The notes under the pieces were generated by a model that was not told the origin of the DNA, did not search any database, and was given only the letters and a program-made list of their open reading frames with translations. Positions 22,700 through 33,807 of a DNA stretch of 64,000 bases are shown here, piece after piece. Numbering within the stretch: position 1 is the stretch's first letter; each line of letters begins with the position of its first letter. The position numbers and the translations under genes were made by a program. Source of the stretch: Poa pratensis (taxonomy: Eukaryota; Streptophyta; Magnoliopsida; Poales; Poaceae). The stretch lies in contig CAMZMU010000020.1 in the NCBI GenBank assembly GCA_947311845.1, positions 37,393,010-37,457,009 of the forward strand, given 5' to 3'.

Positions 22700-24339
22700 T
22701 GAAGGAGATATGCCCTAGAGGCAATTAATAAAGTGATTTTATTTGTCATATCTCAATTGTTCATAATATATGTTTTGTACCATGCTATAACTGTATTACG
22801 CGGAAACATTAATACACGTGTGGTATGTAAACAACCAGGTCCCTAGTAGCCTCTATTTAACTAGTTCGTTGGGCAACAGATGATCAAGGTTTCCTGATCA
22901 TGGACAATCACGTCGGTTGACAACGGAGTCATATCATTGGGTGAATGATTTGATGGACATACCCAAAATATAGAAACGTAGTGTTCATACCTTTGACCGT
23001 GAGATCATATCAAATCTCTGCTTCTGGAAGGTGCGTCTGATCGCATCAAACGGCATGTCTTATATAGCGTGACAATAAAGGTGACACTTTCGGGTATCGG
23101 AAGGAAGCAGTAGAAGCGAGTGATCGAGAGCGGAAATTGCCAATCCACATAGCAGGATAGATACTCTGGGCCCACTCGGTGAGATTACATCAATGAGCTT
23201 GCAAGCATGTGACTAGGTCACGGGGATGTAATATCACGGACGAGTAAAGATAGATTTGTCGATGACGAGGTCATGCTCGGTAAACGTGATACCGGAGAAC
23301 GACACTCGGACAATCTAAGTATCGCTAGGCAAGAAGATGGAACTGGACGTCTAAAGGTTCAAACGATAGAAATACTTTCGTGAACGCCCAGGGACTATCA
23401 TGAGTATCCAGATCCCTCTGTTAGTCATTGATCGGAGAATGTGTCTTGATCATGTCTGAAGTGATCCCGAACCGTGGGGTAACACACTTAAGGGTGGGTG
23501 ACGATTAGATTGGATTTAACAGAGAAAAGAAACCGGAGACTTCGGAAGTGTTCCGGACATGCCCGATGGAGATCGGAGGGCAATGAAAAATGTTTCGGGG
23601 TCCGAATGAATTAAATAATATGTATTTAATATTAATAAGTGTTATTAGTGATTACATATATTTTTATTTAATTTAATTCGAATTTTAAAGGCATTAAATC
23701 ATAAATGGGCCTTAGAGGCCCATTAGGGAAAAAACCCCATTTGGGAAATGGAGGGGAGGGCCTAGCCGACCTAGGGTGGGCCGAATGGGGCCCACCTAGG
23801 TGGCCAGCTGCCTCCCTTGGCCGGCGCACCCCATGTGGGGTTTAGTCCCACATGAGGGAGCCAAGGAGGTTGGCCTCTCTCCTCCTCCTTTATGTCGGGA
23901 TGCACCCCATGCCTTTGAAATTGCACCTTTCCCTCTCCTCTCTCATCCGTTTAAGTTGTAGCTCCGCAATTGGGGCTGCGCACGGCTTGAGAGAAGTTTC
24001 TCCACTGTACGCACACCGCCGTGCTGCTAGATCCGTTCTTCCACTTCCGCTGCTCTATTGGATCTGGAGTCTAGAGGTCGTCATCCACACCGTACGTGTG
24101 TGGAACCGCGAGGCGCCATTGTTTGGTTCTGGGAGATGTCTTCTTCCACTACACGACCCTGAGGTCGGCGCCGTCGTCTCCACCGACAACGTTTGTGCAG
24201 GAACGTAATCCCGCTTCTGGTCTACAAGGGTATGTATTCTGATCTCCTCCGTATTAGTATATCTGCATAGTATAGATCTTGGCTAGTTTAAGGTTATCGT
24301 CGGTAGGAAATTTTTGTTTTATGTCTACGATTCCCAACA
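22700..24339 (+). mobile_element. Solo LTR of a BARE/WIS/Angela-type Copia element, with GACCT duplication
   Basis: The 1,640-bp sequence begins TGAAGGAGATATGCCCTAGA and ends GATTCCCAACA, the typical ends of BARE1/WIS/Angela LTRs. It is flanked by perfect 5-bp repeats GACCT at 22695-22699 and 24340-24344. No internal region or second LTR is present. The usual origin is unequal recombination between the two LTRs of a full element. Confidence 0.93.
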
Positions 24340-24534
24340 GACCTACCCGTTGTAAACTACGTTCAATGGCATGTATCCATCTATTGATCGTATGTTGAGC
24401 GAGGATTTCGTACATACTAATTTGATCATGAGGAATATCAATTTTAGTTGGAGCATTTTAATTTAATTTTAATTTAATTAAGTGCTAGATAATAATTATG
24501 AACATGTCTAAGTGAACTTAATTGTTGTAGATCA

Positions 24535-25440
24535 ATGGCTAAGATAGCACCCACGTTTAACCTTGGACCACTGATTGAGAAGAAGCCCCTGACTGCGAAT
24601 GGGAGCAACTATGTTGATTGGGTTCGCGCCCTAAGGATTGTTCTTAGGAACGCGAACAACGAGTACGTTCTCGATGGCCCTCTCCCTGAGGAGCCAGCTG
24701 ACGATGCGTCAGAAGCCGAAAGAGAAGCGTACACCTTGAAGAGTGATACGGCAATCTTTGTTCAGTGTCTCATGTTGACATGTATGGAACCTGAGTTGCA
24801 GAAGAAGTTTGACCAAACTCCTGCATACGACATGATTGTCGCACTCAAGGCCATGTACCAGACTCAGGCTAAGACTGAGCGTTATGAGATAACAAAGGCA
24901 CTGTGGTCATGTCACATGGCAGAAGGAGGCTCTGTGAGCGAGCATGTAATCAAGATGTTTGGTTATGGTACTAGGCTCGAGGCTCTGGGATTTCCTATTC
25001 TAGCCGAGTTAAGTATAGATTTGGTGTTGGCATCCCTCCCACCGTCTTACAGCGGTTTCATCATGAATTACAACATGAATGGGCTGAAGAAGACACCAAA
25101 TGAGCTCCTTGCAATGCTGAAAACTGCTGAACCTAGTGTGAAGAGGGAAAACAATCAAGTTATGATGGTTACCCAAACCGCACAGTTCAAGAAGAAGAGA
25201 GCGAAGAAGTCTAAAAATGCTAAGGCATTAGAGAAGGCTATGGTCTCGGCTCAAGAGGAATCCGAGTGTTTCTTTTCCAAGAAAAAGGGACACTGGAAGA
25301 GGAATTGCAAGAAATTCCTGCTGCAGAAGAAGTCTTCTAAAGGCAAGAAAGGTATAAGAGTTATACTTGAAATGATATTTGTCAATCTTACTAGTGACTA
25401 TGGAGTATCAATTGCTAAATTATTTATGCACTTGATATAG
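24535..25440 (+). pseudogene. gag: Copia gag (UBN2-type) with damaged zinc knuckle
   Basis: The 301-codon frame begins MAKIAPTFNLGPL. It shows the Copia gag landmarks NYVDWVRALRIVL, a central helical domain with YEITKALWSCHMAEG, and FPILAELSIDLVLASLPPSY. The nucleocapsid knuckle near residue 250 reads CFFSKKKGHWKRNC, so the second cysteine of the C-x2-C-x4-H-x4-C motif is serine. It would therefore bind zinc poorly. The C-terminus diverges from the family after KGKKGI, and no protease or integrase follows before the Athila insertion at 25692. The remaining 25441-25686 is non-coding. Confidence 0.85.
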
Positions 25441-25691
25441 GAGATGCGGGAAGTAAGGTGGCGGAAGAGTAAAAGTTGAGGATGTGTGTCAAGCTCGGCG
25501 CATGGAGTTTCATCCACAAGATGAAGACATCTTCAATTTACTTTTCATTTTAGTTTGAAAGATTTGTTGGTTTCGACCCAAGTTATTGTAATAAGGTCGC
25601 ATTCTTGGCGATGGAAATACTCTTGTGAATTTGTGGGATTTCATGTCCTGTTTATCGAAGAATATTTTGGATCAATCCCTTCGTGGATGAT

Positions 25692-27320
25692 TGATACGTC
25701 TCCAACGTATCCATAATTTCTGCTGTTCCATGCTTATATTATACCATTTGCTACATGTTTTATATACACTTCGTATCACTTTTATGCATTTTCTGGGACT
25801 AACCTATTAACAAGATGCCACAGTGCCAGTTCCCTGTTTTCTGCTGTTTTTGGTTTCAGAAAGTTACTTCTGGAAATATTCTCGGAATTGCACGAAACAA
25901 AAGGCCAGGTCCCTATTTTTCCAGCACGTACACGGAGTCCGAAGGAGAGACGAAGATGTGCCAGGAGGTGGCCAAACCACACCTAGGCGCGGCTGGGCCC
26001 ACAGCCGCGCCACCAGGTGGTTTGGGCCCCTCGGGGGTCCGCCGACATCGCCCCTTCGCCTATTTATTCCCCGAGACGCGAAAACCCTAAAACACCGAGC
26101 CTTTCATCCAGAACATATTCGCTGCCGCCGCCGTCGTCAACCCTAACTCGGGGGGTTCCTGAAGCTCTTCCCGGCACCCTGCCGGAGAGGGGAATCATCA
26201 CCGGAGGGCTCTACATCGCCATGCCCGCCTCCGGAGTGATGCGTGAGTAGTTCATCCTTGGACTATGGGTCCATAGCAGTAGCTAGATGGTTGTCTTCTC
26301 CACTTGTGCCATCATGTTTAGATCTTGTGAGCTGCCTATCATGATCAAGATCATCTTATTGTAATGCTACATGTTGTGTTTGCTGGGATCTGACTTATAT
26401 TGATACCTATGTGGAGCTGAATATTATATTATCATGTCTATGTCATTTGTGATCTTGCATGCTCTCCGTTACTTGTTGAAGCTTGGCCACGTGAATACTT
26501 GTAACTCCAAGAGGGGGTATTTATGCATGATAGTTGGGTTCAACCTCTATTTAACCTGGGATAGTGACAGCAAGTTCTAAGGTTGTAGATGTGTTGTTGC
26601 CACTAGGGGTAAAACAGCAATGCTTTATTCAAGGATGAATGTATTGTTTACATTACGCACATTACTTAATGCAATTGTCTGTTGCTTGCAACTTAATACT
26701 GGAAGGGGTACGGATGTTAACCGGAAAGTGGACTATTTAGGCATAGATGCATGCTGGATAGCGGTCTATGTACTTTGTCGTAATGCCCAAATGAATCTCA
26801 TAGTAGACACCACAGCTCACACATGCATGTTATATGCACTTATCAATTGTCAATTGCCCAGCTGTAATTTGTTTACCCAGCATGTTAGTTATCTTATTGG
26901 AGAGACACCACTAGTGAACTGTGGACCCCGGTCCATTCTTTTACATCTGAAATACAATCTACTGCAATCATTGTTCTCTACTGTTTTATGCAAACAAACA
27001 TCATTTCCATTCGATACGTTTAACCCTTTGTTTTCAGCAAGCCGGTGAGATTGACAACCTCACTGTTAAGTTGGGGCAAAGTAGTTTGATTGTGTTGTGC
27101 AGGTTCCACGTTGGCACCGGAATCCCTGGTGTTGCGCCGCACTACACTCCTCCACCAACACCTTCGAAGCAAACCTCGTTTTCCTACTGGTCCGATTAAA
27201 CCTTGGTTTCATACTGAGGGAAAACTTACTGCTGCACTCATCATACCTTCCTCTTGGGGTTCCCAACTGACGTGTGACGTACAAGCAATTGTTTCTGGCA
27301 CTATTAACCTAGAGCCACCA
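25692..27320 (+). repeat. 5' LTR of the Athila element
   Basis: It matches 32174-33802 nearly perfectly. A CTATTTATTCCCC motif near 26058 may be the TATA region. It ends CCACCA immediately before the leader and primer-binding site. Confidence 0.93.
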
Positions 27321-27331
27321 ACAACGTTTTC

Positions 27332-27349
27332 TGGCGCCGTTGCCGGGGA
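27332..27349 (+). other. Primer-binding site (tRNA-Asp type) of the Athila element
   Basis: TGGCGCCGTTGCCGGGGA is complementary to the 3' end of plant tRNA-Asp. It lies 11 bases after the LTR, as in other Athila-lineage elements. Confidence 0.88.
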
Positions 27350-27409
27350 AAACAGAATTGCTTCTGCAAGGGGAGTCTCTCACACCCAATCTCTTTACTT
27401 TGTTATTTG

Positions 27410-27556
27410 TCTTGCTTAGTTTATTTTTATTTAGTTTGTTTGCTCTCTTTATCAAAAACACAAAAAAATTAGTTACTTGTCTTGCCTAGTTTATTTTTAT
27501 TTTGTTTTGTTTGCTTTCTCTATATCAAAAACACAAAAAAATTAGTTACTTGTTTA
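27410..27556 (+). repeat. Two-copy leader repeat in Athila
   Basis: A T-rich segment of about 70 bp, CTTGCCTAGTTTATTTTTATTT followed by CAAAAACACAAAAAAATTAGTTACTTG, occurs twice in tandem before the gag ATG. The minus-strand Athila copy near 60750-60880 has a comparable duplication. Confidence 0.75.
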
Positions 27557-27580
27557 ATTCAGTTAATTTTGTTTTTCAAA

Positions 27581-29670
27581 ATGAATACTCCTGAGAACAC
27601 TAAGTTGTGTGACTTCACTAGCACAAACAACAATGATTTCATATGCACTCCTATTGCTCCACCTGCTTCTACAGCAGAATTTTATGAAATTAAACCTGCT
27701 CTATTAAATCTTGTTATGAAAGAGCAATTTTCTGGTGTTAGTACTGATGATGCTGCTGCCCATCTTAATAACTTTGTTGAACTTTGTGAAATGCAAAAGT
27801 ATAAGGATATGGATGGGGATATTATAAAACTGAAACTTTTTCCTTTCTCCTTGAGAGGAAGAGCTAAAGAATGGTTGCTTTCTTTGCCTAGAAATAGTAT
27901 TGATTCTTGGACAAAATGCAAAATGCTTTCATAGGGAAATATTATCCTCCTGCTAAGATTATATCCTTGAGAAGTAGCATTATGAATTTTAAACAACTTG
28001 ATAATGAACATGTTGCTCAAGCTTGGGAAAGAATGAAATCTTTGGTGAAGAATTGTCCCACTCATGGACTGACTACTTGGATGATCATCCAAACCTTTTA
28101 TGCAGGATTAAATTTTTCCTCAAGGAACTTATTGGATTCAGCCTCTGGAGGAACCTTTATGTCCATCACTTTAGGTGCAGCAACAAAGCTACTTGATGAT
28201 ATGATGATCAACTATTCTGAATGGCACACCGAAAGAGCTCCTCAAGGTAAGAAGGTAAATTCTGTTGAAGAAACCTCCTCTTTGAGTGATAAGATTGATG
28301 CTATTATGTCTATGCTTGTGAATGGTAGATCTCATGTTGATCCTAATAATATTCCTTTAGCTTCATTGGTTGCTCAAGAAGAGCATGTTGATGTAAACTT
28401 CATTAAAAACAACAACTTCAACAACAATGCTTATAGGAATAATTTTGGTAGCAACAATTATAAGCCTTATCCTTCAAATGGTTATGGTAATTCTTATGGT
28501 AATTCCTACAGCAACAATAGAAGTGTGTCCTCTGATCTTGAAGCTATGCTTAAAGATTTATTAGCACACAAAAAGCTTTCAATAAAACTGTTGAGGAAAA
28601 GTTTGAAAAAATTGATGATCTTGTCTCTAAAGTTGATAGTCTTGCTCATGATGTTGAAATTCTAAACTGAAAGTTATGCCTAATGAAGTTAAAGATATTA
28701 AGTCATTTGCTACAGCAAATGCCATCCAAGTTCGAATTGATAATAATATTAGGATGTTGGCTGAATTGCATGCTAGGTGGGAAAAAGAGGAAGAACTTGA
28801 AAAAGAGAATAGTATAGTTAGAGTTTGTACTATCACCACCACTAGTAATGCTAATGTTTCACATGCTAGTAAACCTCCTACTATTGATGGTAATGTTATT
28901 GGTGTTGATAATGTCTCTACTACTTCTGCTAAGCGTTTGAAATTGCCTAAAACTGCTGAAACTTTTTCTGATAAAAGTGCTGAAATTTTTCAAACTATTG
29001 GAGACAATGGTTCCACCACCATTGACAATAATGATTTTGATTTTGATGATTGTAACATCTCTGAAGTTATTATGTTCTTGCAAAAATTAGCTAGAAGTCC
29101 CAATGCTAGCACAATTAATTTGGCTTTTACAAAGCATATTACAAATGCTCTTTTGCAAGCTAGGGAGGAGAAGTTGAAACTTAAAGCTTCTATTCCTAGA
29201 AATTAGAAGATGGTTGGGAACCCATCATTAAGGTAAAGGTGAATGATTTTTATTGCAATGCCTTGTGTGATCTTGGTGCAAGTGTTTCAGTTTTGCCCAA
29301 GAAGCTTTATGATATTCTTGATTTGCCACCTTTGGAACATTGTTATTTGGATGTTTTTCTCGCTGATAATGCTATGAAGAAACCTTTGGGGCGAGTTAAT
29401 GATGTTTTTATTACGGTAAAAGATAACCTTGTCCCCGTTGATTTTATTGTTATGGATATTGAATGCAATGCATCTTGTCCTATTGTTTTGGGAAGACCTT
29501 TTCTTCGAACTGTTGGTGCCATCATTGATATGAAAGAAGGTAATATAAGGTACCAATTTCCTCTCAAGAAAGGTATGGAACACTTCCCTAGGAAGAGAAT
29601 GAAGTTACCTTTTGACTCTATTGTTAGAGCAAGTTATGATGTTGATGCTTCTTCTCTTGACAACACTTGA
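27581..29670 (+). pseudogene. Athila gag-protease polyprotein, frameshifted
   Basis: The ATG at 27581 opens the gag. It has a conserved core with FSLRGRAKEWLLSLP, FIGKYYPPAKI, KNCPTHGLTTWMIIQTFYAGL and an asparagine-rich linker near 28410-28520. A one-base loss near 27920 shifts the frame to the ORF at 27907-28665. Further shifts lead to 28676-29206 and then to the protease frame (29239-29670). The protease carries the DLGAS catalytic motif, a conserved IVLGRPFLRT segment and an MKEGNI tail. The product would form the capsid and process itself, but the reading frames are broken. No pol follows. Confidence 0.88.
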
Positions 29671-32160
29671 TTTTCACTTTCTGCGCCTAGCTGAAAGGCG
29701 TTAAAGAAAAGCGCTTATGGGAGACAACCCATCATTTTTATTTGCTGTTATTTTTGTTTTCTTTGAGTCAAGGATTTTTGTTACTTCTGTAGCAACTCCT
29801 TTGTATCTTTATTTTATCGCAATGTTGTGCCAAGTAAAGTTCTATATTGAAAGTTGATGCAAGATTTGGATTTCTGCGCAGTGACAGATTTTTAGCTGTC
29901 ACGGATTTGAGCTTATCTCCCTGTAGAAAATTCAAAAAATTCTGAGAAAAATCACGCATATTCCTGAGATATGTACGCAACTTTCATTATTTTAGGCCAG
30001 ATCCATCTGAGCAACTTAAGTGCCTCGAAAAAATTCGTTATTCCAGACTGTTCTGTTTTTGACAGATTCTGCCTTTTGTTTTGCATTCGCTCTTTTACTG
30101 TGTTTGTGTGGATTTCTTTGCTCCACAAAGCATTGGTGGCTGTAGCTAATGTCCAGAAGCTTTGGGATTGATTGTATCATTACAGAATATGAGAATTTTT
30201 GATTATGCACTAACCCTCTAATGAGAACTGTCTTGAGTTTGGTGTGAAGGAAGTTTTCAAGGATCAAGCGAGAAGGGTGATATTATGTGATCAAGAAGAG
30301 TGAAAAGCCTAAGCTTGGGGATGCCCCCGTGGTTCATCCCAACCATATTCAGAGAGACTCAAGCGTCTAAGCTTGGGGATGCCCAAGGCATCCCCTTCTT
30401 CATCAACAAACTTATCAGGTCATCTCTAGTGAAACTATATTTTAATTCTTTCACATCTTATGCGCTTTACTTGGAGCGTCTGTGTGTTTTTATTTTTGTT
30501 TTTGTTTGAATAAATTGGATCCTAGCAATCCTTGTGTGGGAGAGAGACACGCTCCGCTTTTTCATGTGAATACTCATGTTCTTCACTTATATTTGTTGAG
30601 TATTCTTAACTAGCTACTGCAGTGCTTTTAGCTCCTGTTTTTCATGCATCTCTTCGAGCTGTTAGCACTTGTTTATAAATACTCTCTTGCTGCATTATAT
30701 TATCATTTGGAGAGTTTATGTTTAATTAAATTATTGGTGTTTGTTTGGAAGAAAGAAAATGCTACATGTAGTAGTTGGTATTGGAAAAGACATATGCATT
30801 CTTGTAGATCATTGTCTTGTTTTGATTTGATGCTTTGCAATTGTTTTGAGCTCTCAAGTAGATCATGTTTAAGCTCTTGCATCATGTAGTTAAAGCCTAG
30901 TAGTGGAGAACTACTGTAGAGCTTGTTGAGACCTTGCTAGCCTAAACTCTGTACTGAGAGGGAATGCTTCTCGTGCATCCAAAACTTGAGCCAAAACCCA
31001 TGCCATTTGTGTCCACCATACCTACCTACTATGTGGTATTTCCTGCCATTCCAAGTAAATATTTCATGTGCTACCTTTAAACTATTCAAAACTTTATTAC
31101 TCCTTATTTGTGTCAATGTTTTATAGCTCATGAGGAAGTATGTGGTGTTTTATCTTTCAATCTTGTCATTTACTTCTGACAGACTTTCAACCAATGGACT
31201 AGTGGCATATACATCCGCTTATCCAATAATTTGCAAAAAGAGCTGGCAACGGGGTGCCCAGCCCCAATTAATTACAACTTTCATTAATAATTCTCTTCAC
31301 ATGTTTTGCCCTGATTTATCAGTAAGCAACTTAATTTTGCAATAGACACTCCTCCATGGTATGTGAATGTTGGAAGGCACCCGAGGATTCGGTTAGCCAT
31401 GGCTTGTGTAAGCAAAAGGTTGGGAGGAGTGTCATCTATAAAGAAACTAAAATACATGTGTAAACAAAAGAGAAGAGGGATGATCTACCTTGCTGGTAGA
31501 AATAACGTCATTCATGGGAGCCGCTCTTTGAAAGTCTGGTTGACAAGGGGGTTAGAGTGCCCACTACCATTCGTTGACAACAACAAACACCTCTCAAATA
31601 CTTATTTTGTGCTCTTTATATGCTTTCGAAAACTTAAAAAGCTCTAGCACATGATTTACTCCCTGCTTCCCTCTGCGAAGGGCCTATCTTTTACTTTATG
31701 TTGAGTCAGTTTACCTACTCCTTTCTATCTTAGAAGCAAACACTTGTGTCAACTTTGTGTGCATTGATTCTTACATATTACTTATTGCACTTGTTATATT
31801 GCTTTATGTTGACAACTATCCATGAGATATACATGTTACAAGTTGAAAGCAATTGCTGAAACTTAATCATCCTTTGTGTTGCTTCAATGCCTTTTACCTT
31901 GAATCTATTGCTTTATGAGTTACCTCTTATGCAAAACTTTTTGATACTTGTCTTGAAAGTACTATTCATGAAAAGTTTTTGCTTATATGATTCATTGTTT
32001 ACTCTTTATCTATTTGTTAGCAAACTATAGATCATTGCTTTGAGTCACTTCATTCATGACATGAGCCTTGCAATATATTGATCAAGATTGTGTGAAAGCA
32101 TGTCTCCTCAGAAATTATTTGTTGTTATCGTTTTACCTACTCGAGGACGAGTAGAACTAA
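29671..32160 (+). other. Athila 3' untranslated region
   Basis: About 2.5 kb without coding potential lies between the protease stop and the polypurine tract. It contains two extra AAGCTTGGGGATGC motifs (about 30311 and 30370) and a perfect 9-bp-arm hairpin at 30375-30395. The frames here are not conserved in the second Athila copy, so I consider them chance ORFs. Confidence 0.75.
30375..30395 (+). other. Perfect hairpin overlapping a PPT-like motif
   Basis: GGGGATGCC, loop CAA, GGCATCCCC forms a 9-bp stem. The same hairpin occurs in the second Athila copy at 57887-57907. Confidence 0.75.
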
Positions 32161-32173
32161 GCTTGGGGATGCT
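32157..32173 (+). other. Polypurine tract of the Athila element
   Basis: TAAGCTTGGGGATGC directly precedes the 3' LTR start TGATACG at 32174. The GGGGA core is the likely plus-strand primer. Confidence 0.75.
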
Positions 32174-33802
32174 TGATACGTCTCCAGCGTATCCATAATT
32201 TCTGCTGTTCCATGCTTATATTATACCATTTGCTACATGTTTTATATACACTTCGTATCACTTTTATGCATTTTCTGGGACTAACCTATTAACAAGATGC
32301 CACAGTGCCAGTTCCCTGTTTTCTGCTGTTTTTGGTTTCAGAAAGTTACTTCTGGAAATATTCTCGGAATTGCACGAAACAAAAGGCCAGGTCCCTATTT
32401 TTCCAGCACGTACACGGAGTCCGAAGGAGAGACGAAGATGTGCCAGGAGGTGGCCAAACCACACCTAGGCGCGGCTGGGCCCACAGCCGCGCCACCAGGT
32501 GGTTTGGGCCCCTCGGGGGTCCGCCGACATCGCCCCTTCGCCTATTTATTCCCCGAGACGCGAAAACCCTGAAACACCGAGCCTTTCATCCAGAACATAT
32601 TCGCTGCCGCCGCCGTCGTCAACCCTAACTCGGGGGGTTCCTGAAGCTCTTCCCGGCACCCTGCCGGAGAGGGGAATCATCACCGGAGGGCTCTACATCG
32701 CCATGCCCGCCTCCGGAGTGATGCGTGAGTAGTTCATCCTTGGACTATGGGTCCATAGCAGTAGCTAGATGGTTGTCTTCTCCACTTGTGCCATCATGTT
32801 TAGATCTTGTGAGCTGCCTATCATGATCAAGATCATCTTATTGTAATGCTACATGTTGTGTTTGCTGGGATCTGACTTATATTGATACCTATGTGGAGCT
32901 GAATATTATATTATCATGTCTATGTCATTTGTGATCTTGCATGCTCTCCGTTACTTGTTGAAGCTTTGGCCACGTGAATACTTGTAACTCCAAGAGGGGT
33001 ATTTATGCATGATAGTTGGGTTCAACCTCTATTTAACCTGGGATAGTGACAGCAAGTTCTAAGGTTGTAGATGTGTTGTTGCCACTAGGGATAAAACAGC
33101 AATGCTTTATTCAAGGATGAATGTATTGTTTACATTACGCACATTACTTAATGCAATTGTCTGTTGCTTGCAACTTAATACTGGAAGGGGTACGGATGTT
33201 AACCGGAAAGTGGACTATTTAGGCATAGATGCATGCTGGATAGCGGTCTATGTACTTTGTCGTAATGCCCAAATGAATCTCATAGTAGACACCACAGCTC
33301 ACACATGCATGTTATATGCACTTATCAATTGTCAATTGCCCAGCTGTAATTTGTTTACCCAGCATGTTAGTTATCTTATTGGAGAGACACCACTAGTGAA
33401 CTGTGGACCCGGTCCATTCTTTTACATCTGAAATACAATCTACTGCAATCATTGTTCTCTACTGTTTTATGCAAACAAACATCATTTTCCATTCGATACG
33501 TTTAACCCTTTGTTTTCAGCAAGCCGGTGAGATTGACAACCTCACTGTTAAGTTGGGGCAAAGTAGTTTGATTGTGTTGTGCAGGTTCCACGTTGGCACC
33601 GGAATCCCTGGTGTTGCGCCGCACTACACTCCTCCACCAACACCTTCGAAGCAAACCTCGTTTTCCTACTGGTCCGATTAAACCTTGGTTTCATACTGAG
33701 GGAAAACTTACTGCTGCACTCATCATACCTTCCTCTTGGGGTTCCCAACTGACGTGTGACGTACAAGCAATTGTTTCTGGCACTATTAACCTAGAGCCAC
33801 CA
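32174..33802 (+). repeat. 3' LTR of the Athila element
   Basis: It has the same length and ends as the 5' LTR. The differences I could see are C-A-A-C-G versus C-A-G-C-G near the start, one A/G in the CCCTAAAAC segment, one G/A in AGGGGTAAAAC, and four single-base indels in homopolymers. Confidence 0.93.
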
Positions 33803-33807
33803 ATGAT

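Larger units (their letters stand above)
25692..33802 (+). mobile_element. Non-autonomous Athila-lineage Gypsy element (gag-protease only), ATGAT duplication
   Basis: Two 1,629-bp LTRs (25692-27320 and 32174-33802) begin TGATACGTCTCCA and end GAGCCACCA. Perfect ATGAT repeats flank the element at 25687-25691 and 33803-33807. A tRNA-Asp-type primer-binding site, a gag-protease region and a purine-rich AAGCTTGGGGATGC tract are present. There is no reverse transcriptase, RNase H or integrase, so it depends on a partner. The LTRs resemble WHAM/Sabrina-type Triticeae families, but I cannot fix the family name. Only about seven LTR differences were counted by eye, three of them substitutions. Confidence 0.93.

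Noticed and set aside
25815..26250. ORFs repeated exactly at 32297-32732
   Set aside because: They are inside the Athila LTRs. The duplication is due to the LTR pair, not to a gene family.
29971..31647. Short ORFs in the Athila 3' untranslated region
   Set aside because: They are not conserved in the second Athila copy and have no motif. The region is non-coding in both elements.
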